This document shows, piece by piece, positions 8,633 through 18,645 of a DNA stretch of 64,000 nt. The translations under genes and the position numbers were made by a program. Each line of letters opens with the position of its first letter. The stretch's first letter is position 1. Below the pieces are notes generated by a model, which searched no databases, was not told the origin of the DNA, and saw only the letters and a list, made by a program, of their open reading frames with translations. This stretch comes from a bacterium (lineage in GTDB: Bacteria > Desulfobacterota_D > UBA1144): assembly GCA_018654605.1 (NCBI GenBank), contig JABILG010000018.1, positions 88,702 through 152,701 of the forward strand. The letters are read 5' to 3'.

Positions 8633-11104
8633 TTAAAAATCTATCTTTTGGCTAATTTTATCATAGGTAAAAATTTCGACAATATCTCCTTGCTTGATAT
8701 CATCATCATTCTCAAAACCTATTCCACATTCAAAACCATTGGCTACTTCCTTTACATCATCCTTGAATCTTTTAAGAGAATTAAGTTCAGATTCAAGTAT
8801 TACTTCCCCCTCTCTTTTGATTCTAATGTTCGACCCTCTAATAGCTTTACCGTCGACTATCATACATCCTGCGACTCTTCCTTGTTTTGTAAGGTTAAAT
8901 ATTTCTTTTATTTCAGCATGACCCAGCACTCTTTCTTCTAAAATTGGATCTAGTAGACCTTCTAATAATTCTTTAATCCTATCTAGAATTTCATAAATTA
9001 TCTTAAAACTTTCACATCTCACAGAGGATTTATCTAAAAGTGATTTCACTTTTGCTTCCATATCAGTGGCGAAACTTAAAATAATTGACCCCGTTGACTC
9101 AGCAAGTACAAAATCAGATTCATTAATATTCCCAACAGCACTATGGACTAATTTTGCTTTACACTTTGATGATTCAAAGTTATACAGAGCCGAAACTAGT
9201 GCATCTAGAGATCCTTGAGTGTCGGCTTTAATAATAAGAGGCAGCTCTTTTATAGTGCCTAGTAGAAGATCCGAATTAATAAAATCCAAATCAACCGTAT
9301 GCTTACTATAAGTTGCTTCTTCTTGGATTGTATCCTGTCTATTCTTTATAACTTCTTTGGCAATCTTTTCGTTCTTTACAATGTGATACTGGAGTCCTGC
9401 CTCAGGTACTGTATTTAAACCTAAGATTTCTATTGGCATAGAAGGGCCTGATACTTTTAACTGCTTCCCTTTATCATTGATTAATGCCCTAACCTTTCCT
9501 GAACTTGTCCCACAAAGTATAATATCACCACGTTGAATTTTTCCTTCTTTAGGTATTATTGTGGCGACTACACCACGACCTTTATCCAAGAAAGATTCTA
9601 AAACATACCCTGAGGATAATATTTCAGAATTAGCTTTTAACTCCATTACTTCGGCTTGTAAACTTATAAGCTCTAAAAGCTCATCAATCCCTTCACCGTT
9701 AAGAGCAGAAACACCAACAAAAGTAGTATCTCCTCCCCAGTCTTCGGGGGAAAGTCCATGCTCTGATAATTTGGTCTTAACTACATCAATATTAGAATCA
9801 GGTGTATCAATTTTGTTTATTGCAACAATTATAGGAACATTTGCGGATTTAGCATGGTTAATTGCTTCAACCGTTTGAGGCATTACCCCATCATCTGCAG
9901 CGACTACCAATATTACTATATCGGTAAGACTTGCACCACGAGACCTCATTGATGAAAAAGCTGAATGTCCCGGAGTATCTATAAAAACTAGATCCCTCCC
10001 ATTAAAATCAACACTATACGCACCGATTGACTGGGTTATCCCGCCGTACTCTTTATCCGCAACTTTGGACTTCCTAATATAGTCAAGTAATGATGTCTTA
10101 CCATGGTCAACATGTCCCATCACAGTAACGATTGGAGGCCTAGCTTTAATATCAGAATCTTTTCTAATAACCCCCTCATTTAAAACAGATTTTTCATTAT
10201 AGGAGTCTACCTCTACATCATAATTAAATTCTGAAGCAATTATTGTTGCTTCATCTGAGTCAATCTCATCTTTAAAAGTTACAGTAAGACCTAAGACAGA
10301 TGCTTTCTTGATTACCTCATTTATCTTAACCTTAAGCTTACTTGCAAGAAGGGTAACTAGAATCTTTTCTTGAATCTTTATCTTGTTTACCTTCTTCTTA
10401 GAATTTTCCTGATCCTTTTCCGAACCATCTTCAGATAGTTCAGTTGACTGGGAATCCTTTAAATTTCTACTTTTCTTAGGAAAATTATTTGAAACTAGAA
10501 ATTCTTTTCTAGTTCCTGGAAGCTTAGCTTTTACAGCACTTTTGAGTGCATCCATTGCATCATCATCCATTATTACTTCATTAGAGACTTTTATTTTTGA
10601 TTTCTTTTTTGGCTTCAACTTATCAGAATCTTTTTTCTTGTTTGCATTAAAACTCGGTACAGAACTTGGCGACTGATTCTCTTTCTTCTCTAATTGCTGC
10701 AGGGTTTCGCTTTTGTTGTCCTCAATCTTAGCAGCTGGTTGTTCTGGCTTGCTAGGAAGAGTATCCTTCAATTCAGCTTCTTTGTTTTCTTCTACTAAAT
10801 TAACAGAATCAACCTTTTCATTTTCAATTTCTACAATTTTAGGCTCTTCTTCTTTAACGACAGCTTTCTTCCTTCTTATGGTTACCTTGGCTCCACTTCG
10901 TTTAACAGTATCTCTTTCAGATGTCTTAGTAACTATTTTTGATTTTGAGAAAGAGCTTCTAATCCTTTCAACGTCTTGATCATCAAGACTGCTAGACGAG
11001 CTCCTGGCAATAATGGAAAGATCTTTGCACTTAGATAATATATCTTTAATTTCAACAGAAACTTCTAGTGCTAACTCTTTTACTTTCATTTTAGTTCTTT
11101 TCAT
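8633..11104 (-). CDS. infB: translation initiation factor IF-2 (probable start at internal [13 protein letters not shown], 11089)
   Basis: [35 protein letters not shown]; full IF-2 C-terminal domains. Confidence 0.97.
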   Translation of the reverse strand: MKRTKMKVKELALEVSVEIKDILSKCKDLSIIARSSSSSLDDQDVERIRSSFSKSKIVTKTSERDTVKRSGAKVTIRRKKAVVKEEEPKIVEIENEKVDSVNLVEENKEAELKDTLPSKPEQPAAKIEDNKSETLQQLEKKENQSPSSVPSFNANKKKDSDKLKPKKKSKIKVSNEVIMDDDAMDALKSAVKAKLPGTRKEFLVSNNFPKKSRNLKDSQSTELSEDGSEKDQENSKKKVNKIKIQEKILVTLLASKLKVKINEVIKKASVLGLTVTFKDEIDSDEATIIASEFNYDVEVDSYNEKSVLNEGVIRKDSDIKARPPIVTVMGHVDHGKTSLLDYIRKSKVADKEYGGITQSIGAYSVDFNGRDLVFIDTPGHSAFSSMRSRGASLTDIVILVVAADDGVMPQTVEAINHAKSANVPIIVAINKIDTPDSNIDVVKTKLSEHGLSPEDWGGDTTFVGVSALNGEGIDELLELISLQAEVMELKANSEILSSGYVLESFLDKGRGVVATIIPKEGKIQRGDIILCGTSSGKVRALINDKGKQLKVSGPSMPIEILGLNTVPEAGLQYHIVKNEKIAKEVIKNRQDTIQEEATYSKHTVDLDFINSDLLLGTIKELPLIIKADTQGSLDALVSALYNFESSKCKAKLVHSAVGNINESDFVLAESTGSIILSFATDMEAKVKSLLDKSSVRCESFKIIYEILDRIKELLEGLLDPILEERVLGHAEIKEIFNLTKQGRVAGCMIVDGKAIRGSNIRIKREGEVILESELNSLKRFKDDVKEVANGFECGIGFENDDDIKQGDIVEIFTYDKISQKIDF

Positions 11105-11107
11105 AAA

Positions 11108-12400
11108 TTACTCTTCTTCCTTCTCTTCAATTATATCTTCCACGGGAGCGTTTCTTATCTTCTCTTGCAAGGCTGTTCTTGCGGAGATCTGAATCTTCTC
11201 TACATCCTCTTTATCGGCGATTCCTGAAGATTTTTGTATTGCATCTACTTCACCAAAAGCAACATCTTCTAATGTATGAAAACCTCCAGCGAATAGAAGG
11301 TTAGCATTGACTTCGGAAACTTTAGGAAGAGTTAGTAAAAGTTTAACTACTCCTTGCTGTTCTTCTCTTAACTGTATATCAGTTTTAATAGTTATATCCC
11401 ATCCCAATAAATCAGATGCAAGCCTAACATTCTGGCCTTTTCTTCCAATTGTTAGAGAAAACTGGTCTTCGTCAACGATTACTTCCATTGCCTTTGAGAC
11501 ATCATCCATAATTACTTTATTAACCCTGGCCGGAGAGAGTGAATTACATGCATATCTTGCAACATCGACTGACCATGGAACTATGTCTATTTTTTCACCT
11601 TTCAATTCTTGAATTATATTTTGCACTCTAGACCCTCTCATTCCTACACAAGCACCAACAGGGTCAATGTCTTGATCCGAAGAAGAAACTGCAATTTTAG
11701 TTCTACCGCCCGGATCTCTTGAGATACCCATTATCTGAACAATTCCTTCCCCAATCTCAGGCACTTCTGCCTTAAAAAGTGACTCAACAAAATCCTTATG
11801 AGCCCTAGAAATAATAAGCTTGGTTCCCCTTTTGTCCTCTTCAATATTTAATAGAACCGCCCTTAGGCGATCCTTTGGTTGAAAATATTCTCTTGGAACC
11901 TGTTGTTCGTAAGGAATTATTGCCTCAGTCCTTCCTATGTCAACAATTATAGTACCTTTAGAAATTCTTCTAACTATCCCATTAACAAGTTCACCTTGGC
12001 GAGATTTAAATTCTTCGTATATAACTTTTGCTTCAGCCTCTTTTAATTTCTGAATAATCTTTTGTCTTGCATTTTGGATTGCAATCCTAGTGTAACTAGG
12101 ATCTAATTTTATACCTATTTCTTCTCCTAATTGAATTTCTGGGTCAAGTTTCCTTGCCTCTTCGATAGATATTTCCATATCTTCGTCAAACAAGTCATCT
12201 ACAACTTTCTTAAATTCAAAAAGCTCTATATCGTTATATTCATTAAATTGACATTCCAACTCTTTATATCTTGGATCAGTCTTAAGTAACTTGTGTGCAG
12301 CTGAAACAACGGACTCATTAACAGCCTCCAGAATTATTTCTTTTTCAATTCCCTTATCCTTAGAAACTGAGTCAATTACTCTTGCTAGTTCTTCATTCAT
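11108..12400 (-). CDS. nusA: transcription termination/antitermination factor NusA
   Basis: VDPVGACVGMRGSRVQNIIQELKGEKIDIV, S1 and KH domains; between rimP and infB. Confidence 0.96.
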   Translation of the reverse strand: MNEELARVIDSVSKDKGIEKEIILEAVNESVVSAAHKLLKTDPRYKELECQFNEYNDIELFEFKKVVDDLFDEDMEISIEEARKLDPEIQLGEEIGIKLDPSYTRIAIQNARQKIIQKLKEAEAKVIYEEFKSRQGELVNGIVRRISKGTIIVDIGRTEAIIPYEQQVPREYFQPKDRLRAVLLNIEEDKRGTKLIISRAHKDFVESLFKAEVPEIGEGIVQIMGISRDPGGRTKIAVSSSDQDIDPVGACVGMRGSRVQNIIQELKGEKIDIVPWSVDVARYACNSLSPARVNKVIMDDVSKAMEVIVDEDQFSLTIGRKGQNVRLASDLLGWDITIKTDIQLREEQQGVVKLLLTLPKVSEVNANLLFAGGFHTLEDVAFGEVDAIQKSSGIADKEDVEKIQISARTALQEKIRNAPVEDIIEEKEEE

Positions 12401-12409
12401 TTTAATCCT

Positions 12410-12868
12410 CTATAAATTTAAATTAGCCTTCAAAATATTCCCAAACTTAATATCAAATATCTTTCCACTATCGTTAATACTTATCTTATCTCCAATTACA
12501 TCCTCAACAGTGCCAACAAATACTTTCTTCGAACTAAGTACGTCAGGACTTAGAAGTTTAATCTTAACCTTTCTTCCCTTGAATCTTACATAGTCAGATA
12601 AAACTTTCAAAGGTCTTTTAGGCCCAGGTGAAGAAACTTCGAGCGTGTAGCTAGAATCTATCAAATCATCTAGACCACCAGCTTCGTTAATTAATTGATT
12701 AAAATTAACACAATCATCCAAAGTGATACCACCATCCTTGTCTATAAAAATGACAAATTTAGCAGAATTAGAAGTATTTGAATTTTCAATATCAACCAAA
12801 TCAAATTCACTAGTCGAACATATAGTTTTAATAAAAGAAGTAACTTTTTCTAAACTTGCTTTTTCCAA
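12410..12868 (-). CDS. rimP: ribosome maturation factor RimP (start TTG 12868 or 12886)
   Basis: ORF track 12410..12886; LEVSSPGPKRPLK motif; SD-like GAAGGT lies between the two TTG candidates, favouring 12868. Confidence 0.85.
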   Translation of the reverse strand: MEKASLEKVTSFIKTICSTSEFDLVDIENSNTSNSAKFVIFIDKDGGITLDDCVNFNQLINEAGGLDDLIDSSYTLEVSSPGPKRPLKVLSDYVRFKGRKVKIKLLSPDVLSSKKVFVGTVEDVIGDKISINDSGKIFDIKFGNILKANLNL

Positions 12869-12888
12869 AAAAATACCTTCAAACAAAA

Positions 12889-12909
12889 GAAGCGGGACAA
12901 GCCCGCTTC
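12889..12909 (-). terminator. GC-rich hairpin followed on the minus strand by TTTTGTTT; terminator of uvrB or leader hairpin of the rimP-nusA-infB operon
   Basis: GAAGCGGG-ACAAG-CCCGCTTC, 8-bp perfect stem with 5-nt loop, U-rich on the minus-strand 3' side. Confidence 0.6.
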
Positions 12910-12962
12910 AAAAAACATTAATTATCCTAAGATAACAGAAAAAGGATAACATTTAAGATATA

Positions 12963-14963
12963 TTATGCAATCTCTCCAATATGTGCGAGTTCCATTTTTT
13001 TAAGTATTTTGATTTTATCTCTTAACAATCCAGCTTCTTCAAACTTTAATTCCGCAGATAATAACCTCATTTCTTTTCTAAGTTTTTCGATTTCTTGAGA
13101 TATCTGATGGGGAGGAATATTTAGGTCATCAGGCAAAATTTCTTGATTATAATCAATGTTATATATTGAGGAAATATTAGAATCTTTTTCCTTAATAATT
13201 GATTTGGGGCTAATATTGTTTCTCTTGTTATATTTAGATTGTAAAGTCCTTCTCCTATTGGACTCTTTCATTGCCGCTTCCATTGAACTGGTTATTTCAT
13301 CTGCATACATAATTACTTTTCCATGAATATTCCTAGCAGCTCTTCCGAAAGTCTGAATAAGAGAAGTTTGAGACCTAAGATAACCTTCTTTATCTGCATC
13401 TAATATTGCAACTAAGGAGACTTCAGGTAAGTCTAATCCCTCTCTAAGTAAATTTATTCCGACTAAAACATCAAATTTATCATTTCTAAGTTTTTTGAGA
13501 ATTTCCACCCTCTCTAATGTCTTTATATCAGAATGCATATATTCAATTCTTACACCCTTACCTTTGTAATATGAACTAATTTCTTCAGCCATTTTCTTTG
13601 TAAGAGTGGTTACTAGAATCTTTTCATTGTTTTTAATAGTCTTATTAATCTCCAAGAATAAATCATCAATTTGATTTTTTGCTGGTCTTACTTCTAAAAG
13701 TGGATCAATAAGCCCTGTGGGTCGAATAATTTGCTCAACAATATGTTCTTCACTTTTAATTTTTTCATATTCTGCAGGTGTTGCAGAAACATATATTATC
13801 TGGTTAATTTTTTTTTCAAATTCTTCTATGTTAAGTGGCCTGTTATCTAATGCAGAAGGCAACCTAAATCCATGATCTACCAACGTCTGCTTTCTACTCC
13901 TATCGCCTGCATACATTCCTCTTATCTGAGGAATAGTCTGATGACTTTCATCTACGACCAAAAGAAAGTCGTCGGGGAAGTAGTCCATAAGTGTAGATGG
14001 AGGCTCTCCCTTTAATCTTTGATCTAGGTGTCGTGAATAATTTTCAACACCTGGACAAAATCCCATTATTTCCATAAGCTCCAAATCGTTGGCTGTTCTT
14101 TCTTGAATTCTTTTCATTTCATCTAACTTGCCTTGACTCTTAAGAAAGCTAACTTGCTCTTTAAGTTCTTTTTCTATCGACCTAATGGCTTTTTCTGTAG
14201 TCATTTTCTCGACTACATAATGGCTACTTGGAAAAATAATTATACTATCTAGTTCCTCGATAATCTCACCATTAAGAGAGTCAATTTCATATAGCGCTGA
14301 AATTGATTTTTCCTTAAATCTTACTTTTACAGCTTTGTCTTCATAATTAGAAGGGATGATATCGACATTATTTCCGATAGCCCTGAAGCTTCCTCTAGTT
14401 AGTTCAAACCTCGAACGTGTGTACTGAACTTTAATCAACTGAGAAAGTAGATTTTCTCTATCTAAAGTATCTCCAGTCTTTAATTCAATCGCCATGTTAA
14501 AATAATCTTTTGGAGACCCTATTCCATAAATACATGAGACACTCGAAACTATAATAACGTCCCGTCTGTTAAAAAGTGCACTTGTAGCAGCATGTCTAAG
14601 TTGATCAATATGATCGTTAATTTGTGAATCTTTCGCAATATAAGTATTAGATGAAGGTATATATGCTTCGGGTTGATAATAATCATAGTAGCTAACAAAA
14701 TAATGAACGGCATTATCTGGAAAAATCTGCCTGAATTCTTCATATAGTTGAGCAGCTAACGTCTTATTGTGCGCCATAACAACTGTGGGTCTACTGATAT
14801 TCTCTATTACATTTGCAATCGTAAAAGTTTTTCCACTCCCTGTTACACCCAGCAAAGTTTGCTCTTTAACTCCATGTCGTATGTTTATGGTTAATTTCGA
14901 AATTGCTTCTGGCTGGTCGCCATTGGGCTTAAAAGATGTCTTAATTTTAAACTTTTTGTTCAC
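12963..14963 (-). CDS. uvrB: excinuclease ABC subunit B
   Basis: GVTGSGKTFTIANVIE, YYDYYQPEAYIP, C-terminal UVR motif. Confidence 0.97.
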   Translation of the reverse strand: MNKKFKIKTSFKPNGDQPEAISKLTINIRHGVKEQTLLGVTGSGKTFTIANVIENISRPTVVMAHNKTLAAQLYEEFRQIFPDNAVHYFVSYYDYYQPEAYIPSSNTYIAKDSQINDHIDQLRHAATSALFNRRDVIIVSSVSCIYGIGSPKDYFNMAIELKTGDTLDRENLLSQLIKVQYTRSRFELTRGSFRAIGNNVDIIPSNYEDKAVKVRFKEKSISALYEIDSLNGEIIEELDSIIIFPSSHYVVEKMTTEKAIRSIEKELKEQVSFLKSQGKLDEMKRIQERTANDLELMEIMGFCPGVENYSRHLDQRLKGEPPSTLMDYFPDDFLLVVDESHQTIPQIRGMYAGDRSRKQTLVDHGFRLPSALDNRPLNIEEFEKKINQIIYVSATPAEYEKIKSEEHIVEQIIRPTGLIDPLLEVRPAKNQIDDLFLEINKTIKNNEKILVTTLTKKMAEEISSYYKGKGVRIEYMHSDIKTLERVEILKKLRNDKFDVLVGINLLREGLDLPEVSLVAILDADKEGYLRSQTSLIQTFGRAARNIHGKVIMYADEITSSMEAAMKESNRRRTLQSKYNKRNNISPKSIIKEKDSNISSIYNIDYNQEILPDDLNIPPHQISQEIEKLRKEMRLLSAELKFEEAGLLRDKIKILKKMELAHIGEIA

Positions 14964-15026
14964 CTTTTAATTGTAACTGATATAAATCAATTGACTTTTT
15001 AGTGGTTTTTGGTTTTCTTTCTATTA

Positions 15027-16541
15027 ATGAAAAGTTGTGTATATCTAGTTGGTGCTGGTCCTGGAGACCCGGGACTATTAACAGTAAAAGGGTTAGAATT
15101 AATTAAAGAAGCTGATGTTATTGTTTACGATTACTTAAGTAATCCCTACTTTCTTACACTAGCAAAAAAGAGTTGTAAACTTATAAACGCTGGAAAAAGA
15201 CTAGGATTTAAGGCATTAAGTCAAGAGCAAACAAACAAGAAGCTTATCCTGCTAGCGCAAAAAGGGTATAAGAAAATTGTCAGGTTGAAAGGTGGTGACC
15301 CATTCCTGTTTGGACGAGGTGGAGAAGAAGCAGAAGAACTTAAAAAGAATAAAGTTAATTTTGAAATTGTGCCGGGAGTTACATCCGCAATTGCAGTTCC
15401 AGCTTATGCAGGTATTCCGGTTACGCATAGAGATCTGACAAGTACCTTGGCAATTGTGACAGGTCACGAAGATCCTGGAAAAGGTAAGTCCTCAATTGAT
15501 TGGTCAGCACTGTCAAAAATGAAATCAATTATTTTTTTAATGGGGACAAAAAACCTTAAAAGAAACATAAATCGCTTAGTCCAAAATGGAATGTCTAAAA
15601 AAACACCTATTGCGGCAATAAACTGGGGTACATATTCTAATCAAAAAACTGTAGTAGGGAACTTTGAAAACATTCATGAAACAATAAGAATCAACAGTAT
15701 TAAGTCACCTTCGATAATCATAATTGGTGATGTCTGCAAGATGAGATCAAAACTAACGTGGTTTGAAAAAAAACCTTTATTTGGAAGAAATATTATTGTG
15801 ACAAGGGCAAGGAAGAACGCAAGTGTATTATCAAAGCAAATAATCGAACTGGGTGGTAACCCTATAGAAATACCAACGATAGAAATAAAGCCTAGACCTT
15901 CTAACCTTGCTAAACTGGGTCTAAAAGATATCAATAGCTACGAATGGCTTGTTTTTACAAGTGTCAACGGCGTTGAGATATTCTTTAATGAGTTTATTAA
16001 AATACATAAAGATATAAGAAAACTTGGGAATTTAAAGATTGCGGTTATCGGATCTGAAACTGGAAGGGCTTTGAAAAGGTTAAACTTAAAAGTTGACTTA
16101 ACTCCTACTGTATTTACAGCGGAAGGCTTGCTAGACTCCTTTGAAAAATTAAGAATCAATAACTCTAAAATACTTATTCCTAGAGCATCTATGGCAAGAG
16201 ATACTCTCGTCCAAGGACTGAAAAAAATTGGCAATAATGTTAAAGAAGTTAAAATCTACGATACTGTAATACCTACGAATCAAGATAAAAAAGATATTCA
16301 GGCTAAAATAAATGGAGTAAATATTGACTTTATCACTTTTACAAGCTCGTCAACTGTTGACAACTTCTTTAAATATACAACTCCAAAGAAAGTAAGGTTA
16401 AATAGTAAGACGAGGTTCGTAGCTATAGGTCCTATAACCGCTAAAAGACTTTCTAGGTATGGGATTAAAGCACATCTAGTGTGCAAGAAATTCACTATTG
16501 ATAATCTTTTAGCTGAAATTGTAAAATATAATAAAAAATGA
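15027..16541 (+). CDS. fused uroporphyrinogen-III C-methyltransferase / uroporphyrinogen-III synthase
   Basis: CobA half VYLVGAGPGDPGLLTVKG...RLKGGDPFLFGRGGEEAEEL; HemD half from about aa 255 (GRNIIVTRARKNASVLSKQI); ATG 15027. Confidence 0.9.
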   Translation: MKSCVYLVGAGPGDPGLLTVKGLELIKEADVIVYDYLSNPYFLTLAKKSCKLINAGKRLGFKALSQEQTNKKLILLAQKGYKKIVRLKGGDPFLFGRGGEEAEELKKNKVNFEIVPGVTSAIAVPAYAGIPVTHRDLTSTLAIVTGHEDPGKGKSSIDWSALSKMKSIIFLMGTKNLKRNINRLVQNGMSKKTPIAAINWGTYSNQKTVVGNFENIHETIRINSIKSPSIIIIGDVCKMRSKLTWFEKKPLFGRNIIVTRARKNASVLSKQIIELGGNPIEIPTIEIKPRPSNLAKLGLKDINSYEWLVFTSVNGVEIFFNEFIKIHKDIRKLGNLKIAVIGSETGRALKRLNLKVDLTPTVFTAEGLLDSFEKLRINNSKILIPRASMARDTLVQGLKKIGNNVKEVKIYDTVIPTNQDKKDIQAKINGVNIDFITFTSSSTVDNFFKYTTPKKVRLNSKTRFVAIGPITAKRLSRYGIKAHLVCKKFTIDNLLAEIVKYNKK

Positions 16542-17245
16542 ATAGATTCTTTATAGACAAGAAAATCAAGAAAGATGAAGAAATTAAAGTTGATGGGAAG
16601 AACTTTCATCACTGTATCGTAGTCCTAAAACATAGAGCTGATGACAATATTTTGATTTTCGATATAGAAGAAAATGAATTTTTTTGTAAGATTCTTGAGA
16701 TAAAAAAAACTTTTATGATTGTACAAGTCCAATATTTACGTCCAATGAAGAATAGAAACGAGCCAAACATTACAGTCTATCAATCTATACCCAAGGGTAA
16801 ATCCATAGAAGATATTATAGAAAAATCTGTAGAACTTGGAGTAAAAGAATTTATTCCTGTAATATCTGGAAGAACTATAAAAAGGTCAAATGAAGTAAAA
16901 CAAAGGTGGCTTGAGATTATTAAGACAGCAACAAAACAATGTGGAAGAACTGACATTATGAAGATATCGGAACCTGTTGCCTATCAAGACATATTTAGTT
17001 TGAATAATTCTGCTTTAAAGATTATTTTCTATGAAAACAGTGTTAACAGAATTACAAAAGAGTTTTTTAAACCAGCTGAAAATGTATCTATAATAATTGG
17101 GCCTGAGGGTGGCTTTACTAAAGAAGAAATTACTTTGGCAAATAATAATGGCTTTATAGACCTGTCTTTAGGAAGCACTATCCTTAGATCTAGCACTGCT
17201 CTTATCTTAAGCATAGGGATAACTAAACTAGTCTGCACTTCTTAA
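16538..17245 (+). CDS. rsmE: 16S rRNA m3U1498 methyltransferase, RsmE family
   Basis: IIGPEGGFTKEEI and LGSTILRSSTALILS motifs; 4-nt overlap with upstream gene. Confidence 0.92.
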   Translation: MNRFFIDKKIKKDEEIKVDGKNFHHCIVVLKHRADDNILIFDIEENEFFCKILEIKKTFMIVQVQYLRPMKNRNEPNITVYQSIPKGKSIEDIIEKSVELGVKEFIPVISGRTIKRSNEVKQRWLEIIKTATKQCGRTDIMKISEPVAYQDIFSLNNSALKIIFYENSVNRITKEFFKPAENVSIIIGPEGGFTKEEITLANNNGFIDLSLGSTILRSSTALILSIGITKLVCTS

Positions 17246-17288
17246 CTCCTTATTTAAAGCTAATGGCCTAGCAAGGCTTATCATTCGT

Positions 17289-18530
17289 CTAAGTTTCTTT
17301 AAATCTTTTAAATAAGAATATTCCTACTATAAAAAGGATAAATATGATTCCTATCATAGTCTTTGTGTTGAAGAAAAGATCATATTTTGTAAATGTCAAT
17401 TTAATCTCTTGTCCTTTCGTTATATTGCTAATGGAATAAGTACTATACTGATTGTCGACTAACTCTTTTATATCAGCTTCTTTTTTAATATACTCCAGTC
17501 CACTTATGGAAAAGGAAAGCTTATTTTCTGGAACAATTATAGTTAGGTTCGATATATCATTTAAAAAAACCTTTGAAATAGTAGTCGAGAACAAACTAAG
17601 TTTTTTTGCATAAGTTAATACAATTCTTCTGTCTCCAGGTGGCATAGGCAAAGTATCAATTACATTTACCATGGAAACTATAAAGGTTTCCTTGCTTCTG
17701 TGAGGAAAATCTAGGTTTTCTATTCCAGAGAACAAAGCGTATGAATTTATTTTTCTGACTTTATCAGTAAAATTATTTGATCCTATAAATATGTTTCTAG
17801 ATTGATTTTCAACATTAATAATCTCGGCAATGACTAGGGATTCAGAATCTTCATCATAACTTATTATTAAATGAGAAGAATTAACCTTTAAATTCTTAAT
17901 CTCTTGCGTTGAATCATAAACCGTTAAATCTACTGACTTATTATGTTCTCTAGGCAAGAAATAGAATTTATCTGTAGAATACTCTATCCCATCATAAAAG
18001 ATTTTTATTCTATATGCTATATTCCCAATTAAATTATCAAAGATAAAATTCCCATCATTTGTAATTTGTTTCTTAATATTCTTTACTTTGTCTGCCATTA
18101 CATATTCAAGCTGAACTTCTTGTGAATCTAGCAATTTGTTGTCACTAAAGTTCTTGATAGTTCCCGATATTCTTACTCTTGAATTCTTTCTTACTAAATC
18201 CTTAGTTCTTTTTAAGTAGTCTAAGAGCCTCTTTGCTTCAAAGCTATCTACATTCAAATAAGGCATAGGTGGATATCCATCATTAATTGGCATTTTAGAA
18301 TACTTCTTATAAATTGACTGAGGGTTCTTAATCCATTGAAGTATTTCTTCTTCAGAGTACTTGTCTAATGCATTATAAAGATCTGGTCCAACAAACTTTC
18401 CTCGCCCAACAACATGGCAAGTGATACATCTCTTTTCTATAAAAAGATTCTCAAGAGAAGTAAGATTCTCCTCTATGCTTATAGCAGAAGAAGGAACCAA
18501 AAATAGCAGAAGAAAAAAAACGAATCTCAT
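17289..18530 (-). CDS. exported, C-terminally membrane-anchored c-type cytochrome with a carboxypeptidase-regulatory-like domain
   Basis: Signal peptide MRFVFFLLLFLVPSSAIS; single CITCH heme motif; KNLI..IAYRIKIFYDGIEY-type beta domain; C-terminal TM IGIIFILFIVGIFLF; directly downstream of the ccm genes. Confidence 0.75.
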   Translation of the reverse strand: MRFVFFLLLFLVPSSAISIEENLTSLENLFIEKRCITCHVVGRGKFVGPDLYNALDKYSEEEILQWIKNPQSIYKKYSKMPINDGYPPMPYLNVDSFEAKRLLDYLKRTKDLVRKNSRVRISGTIKNFSDNKLLDSQEVQLEYVMADKVKNIKKQITNDGNFIFDNLIGNIAYRIKIFYDGIEYSTDKFYFLPREHNKSVDLTVYDSTQEIKNLKVNSSHLIISYDEDSESLVIAEIINVENQSRNIFIGSNNFTDKVRKINSYALFSGIENLDFPHRSKETFIVSMVNVIDTLPMPPGDRRIVLTYAKKLSLFSTTISKVFLNDISNLTIIVPENKLSFSISGLEYIKKEADIKELVDNQYSTYSISNITKGQEIKLTFTKYDLFFNTKTMIGIIFILFIVGIFLFKRFKET

Positions 18531-18534
18531 AATC

Positions 18535-18645
18535 TCAATTATCCCAATCTACTTGTTTGACTTGTGATTTCGATTGAACGAATGGGTAAAAAAGATAGCT
18601 TAAGGATGTTAATGTTATTAATATAACTACTATTGTTTCTAGCAT
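18535..18645 (-). CDS. 36-aa single-TM microprotein coupled to ccmF
   Basis: MLETIVVILITLTSLSYLFYPFVQSKSQVKQVDWDN; ATG overlaps ccmF stop (TAATG); strong SD TAGGAGGAAAG. Confidence 0.7.
   Translation of the reverse strand: MLETIVVILITLTSLSYLFYPFVQSKSQVKQVDWDN

Noticed and set aside
17246-17288. GCCT-AGCA-AGGC hairpin between convergent rsmE and cytochrome gene as a terminator
   Set aside because: Only a 4-bp core stem and no clear U-tract
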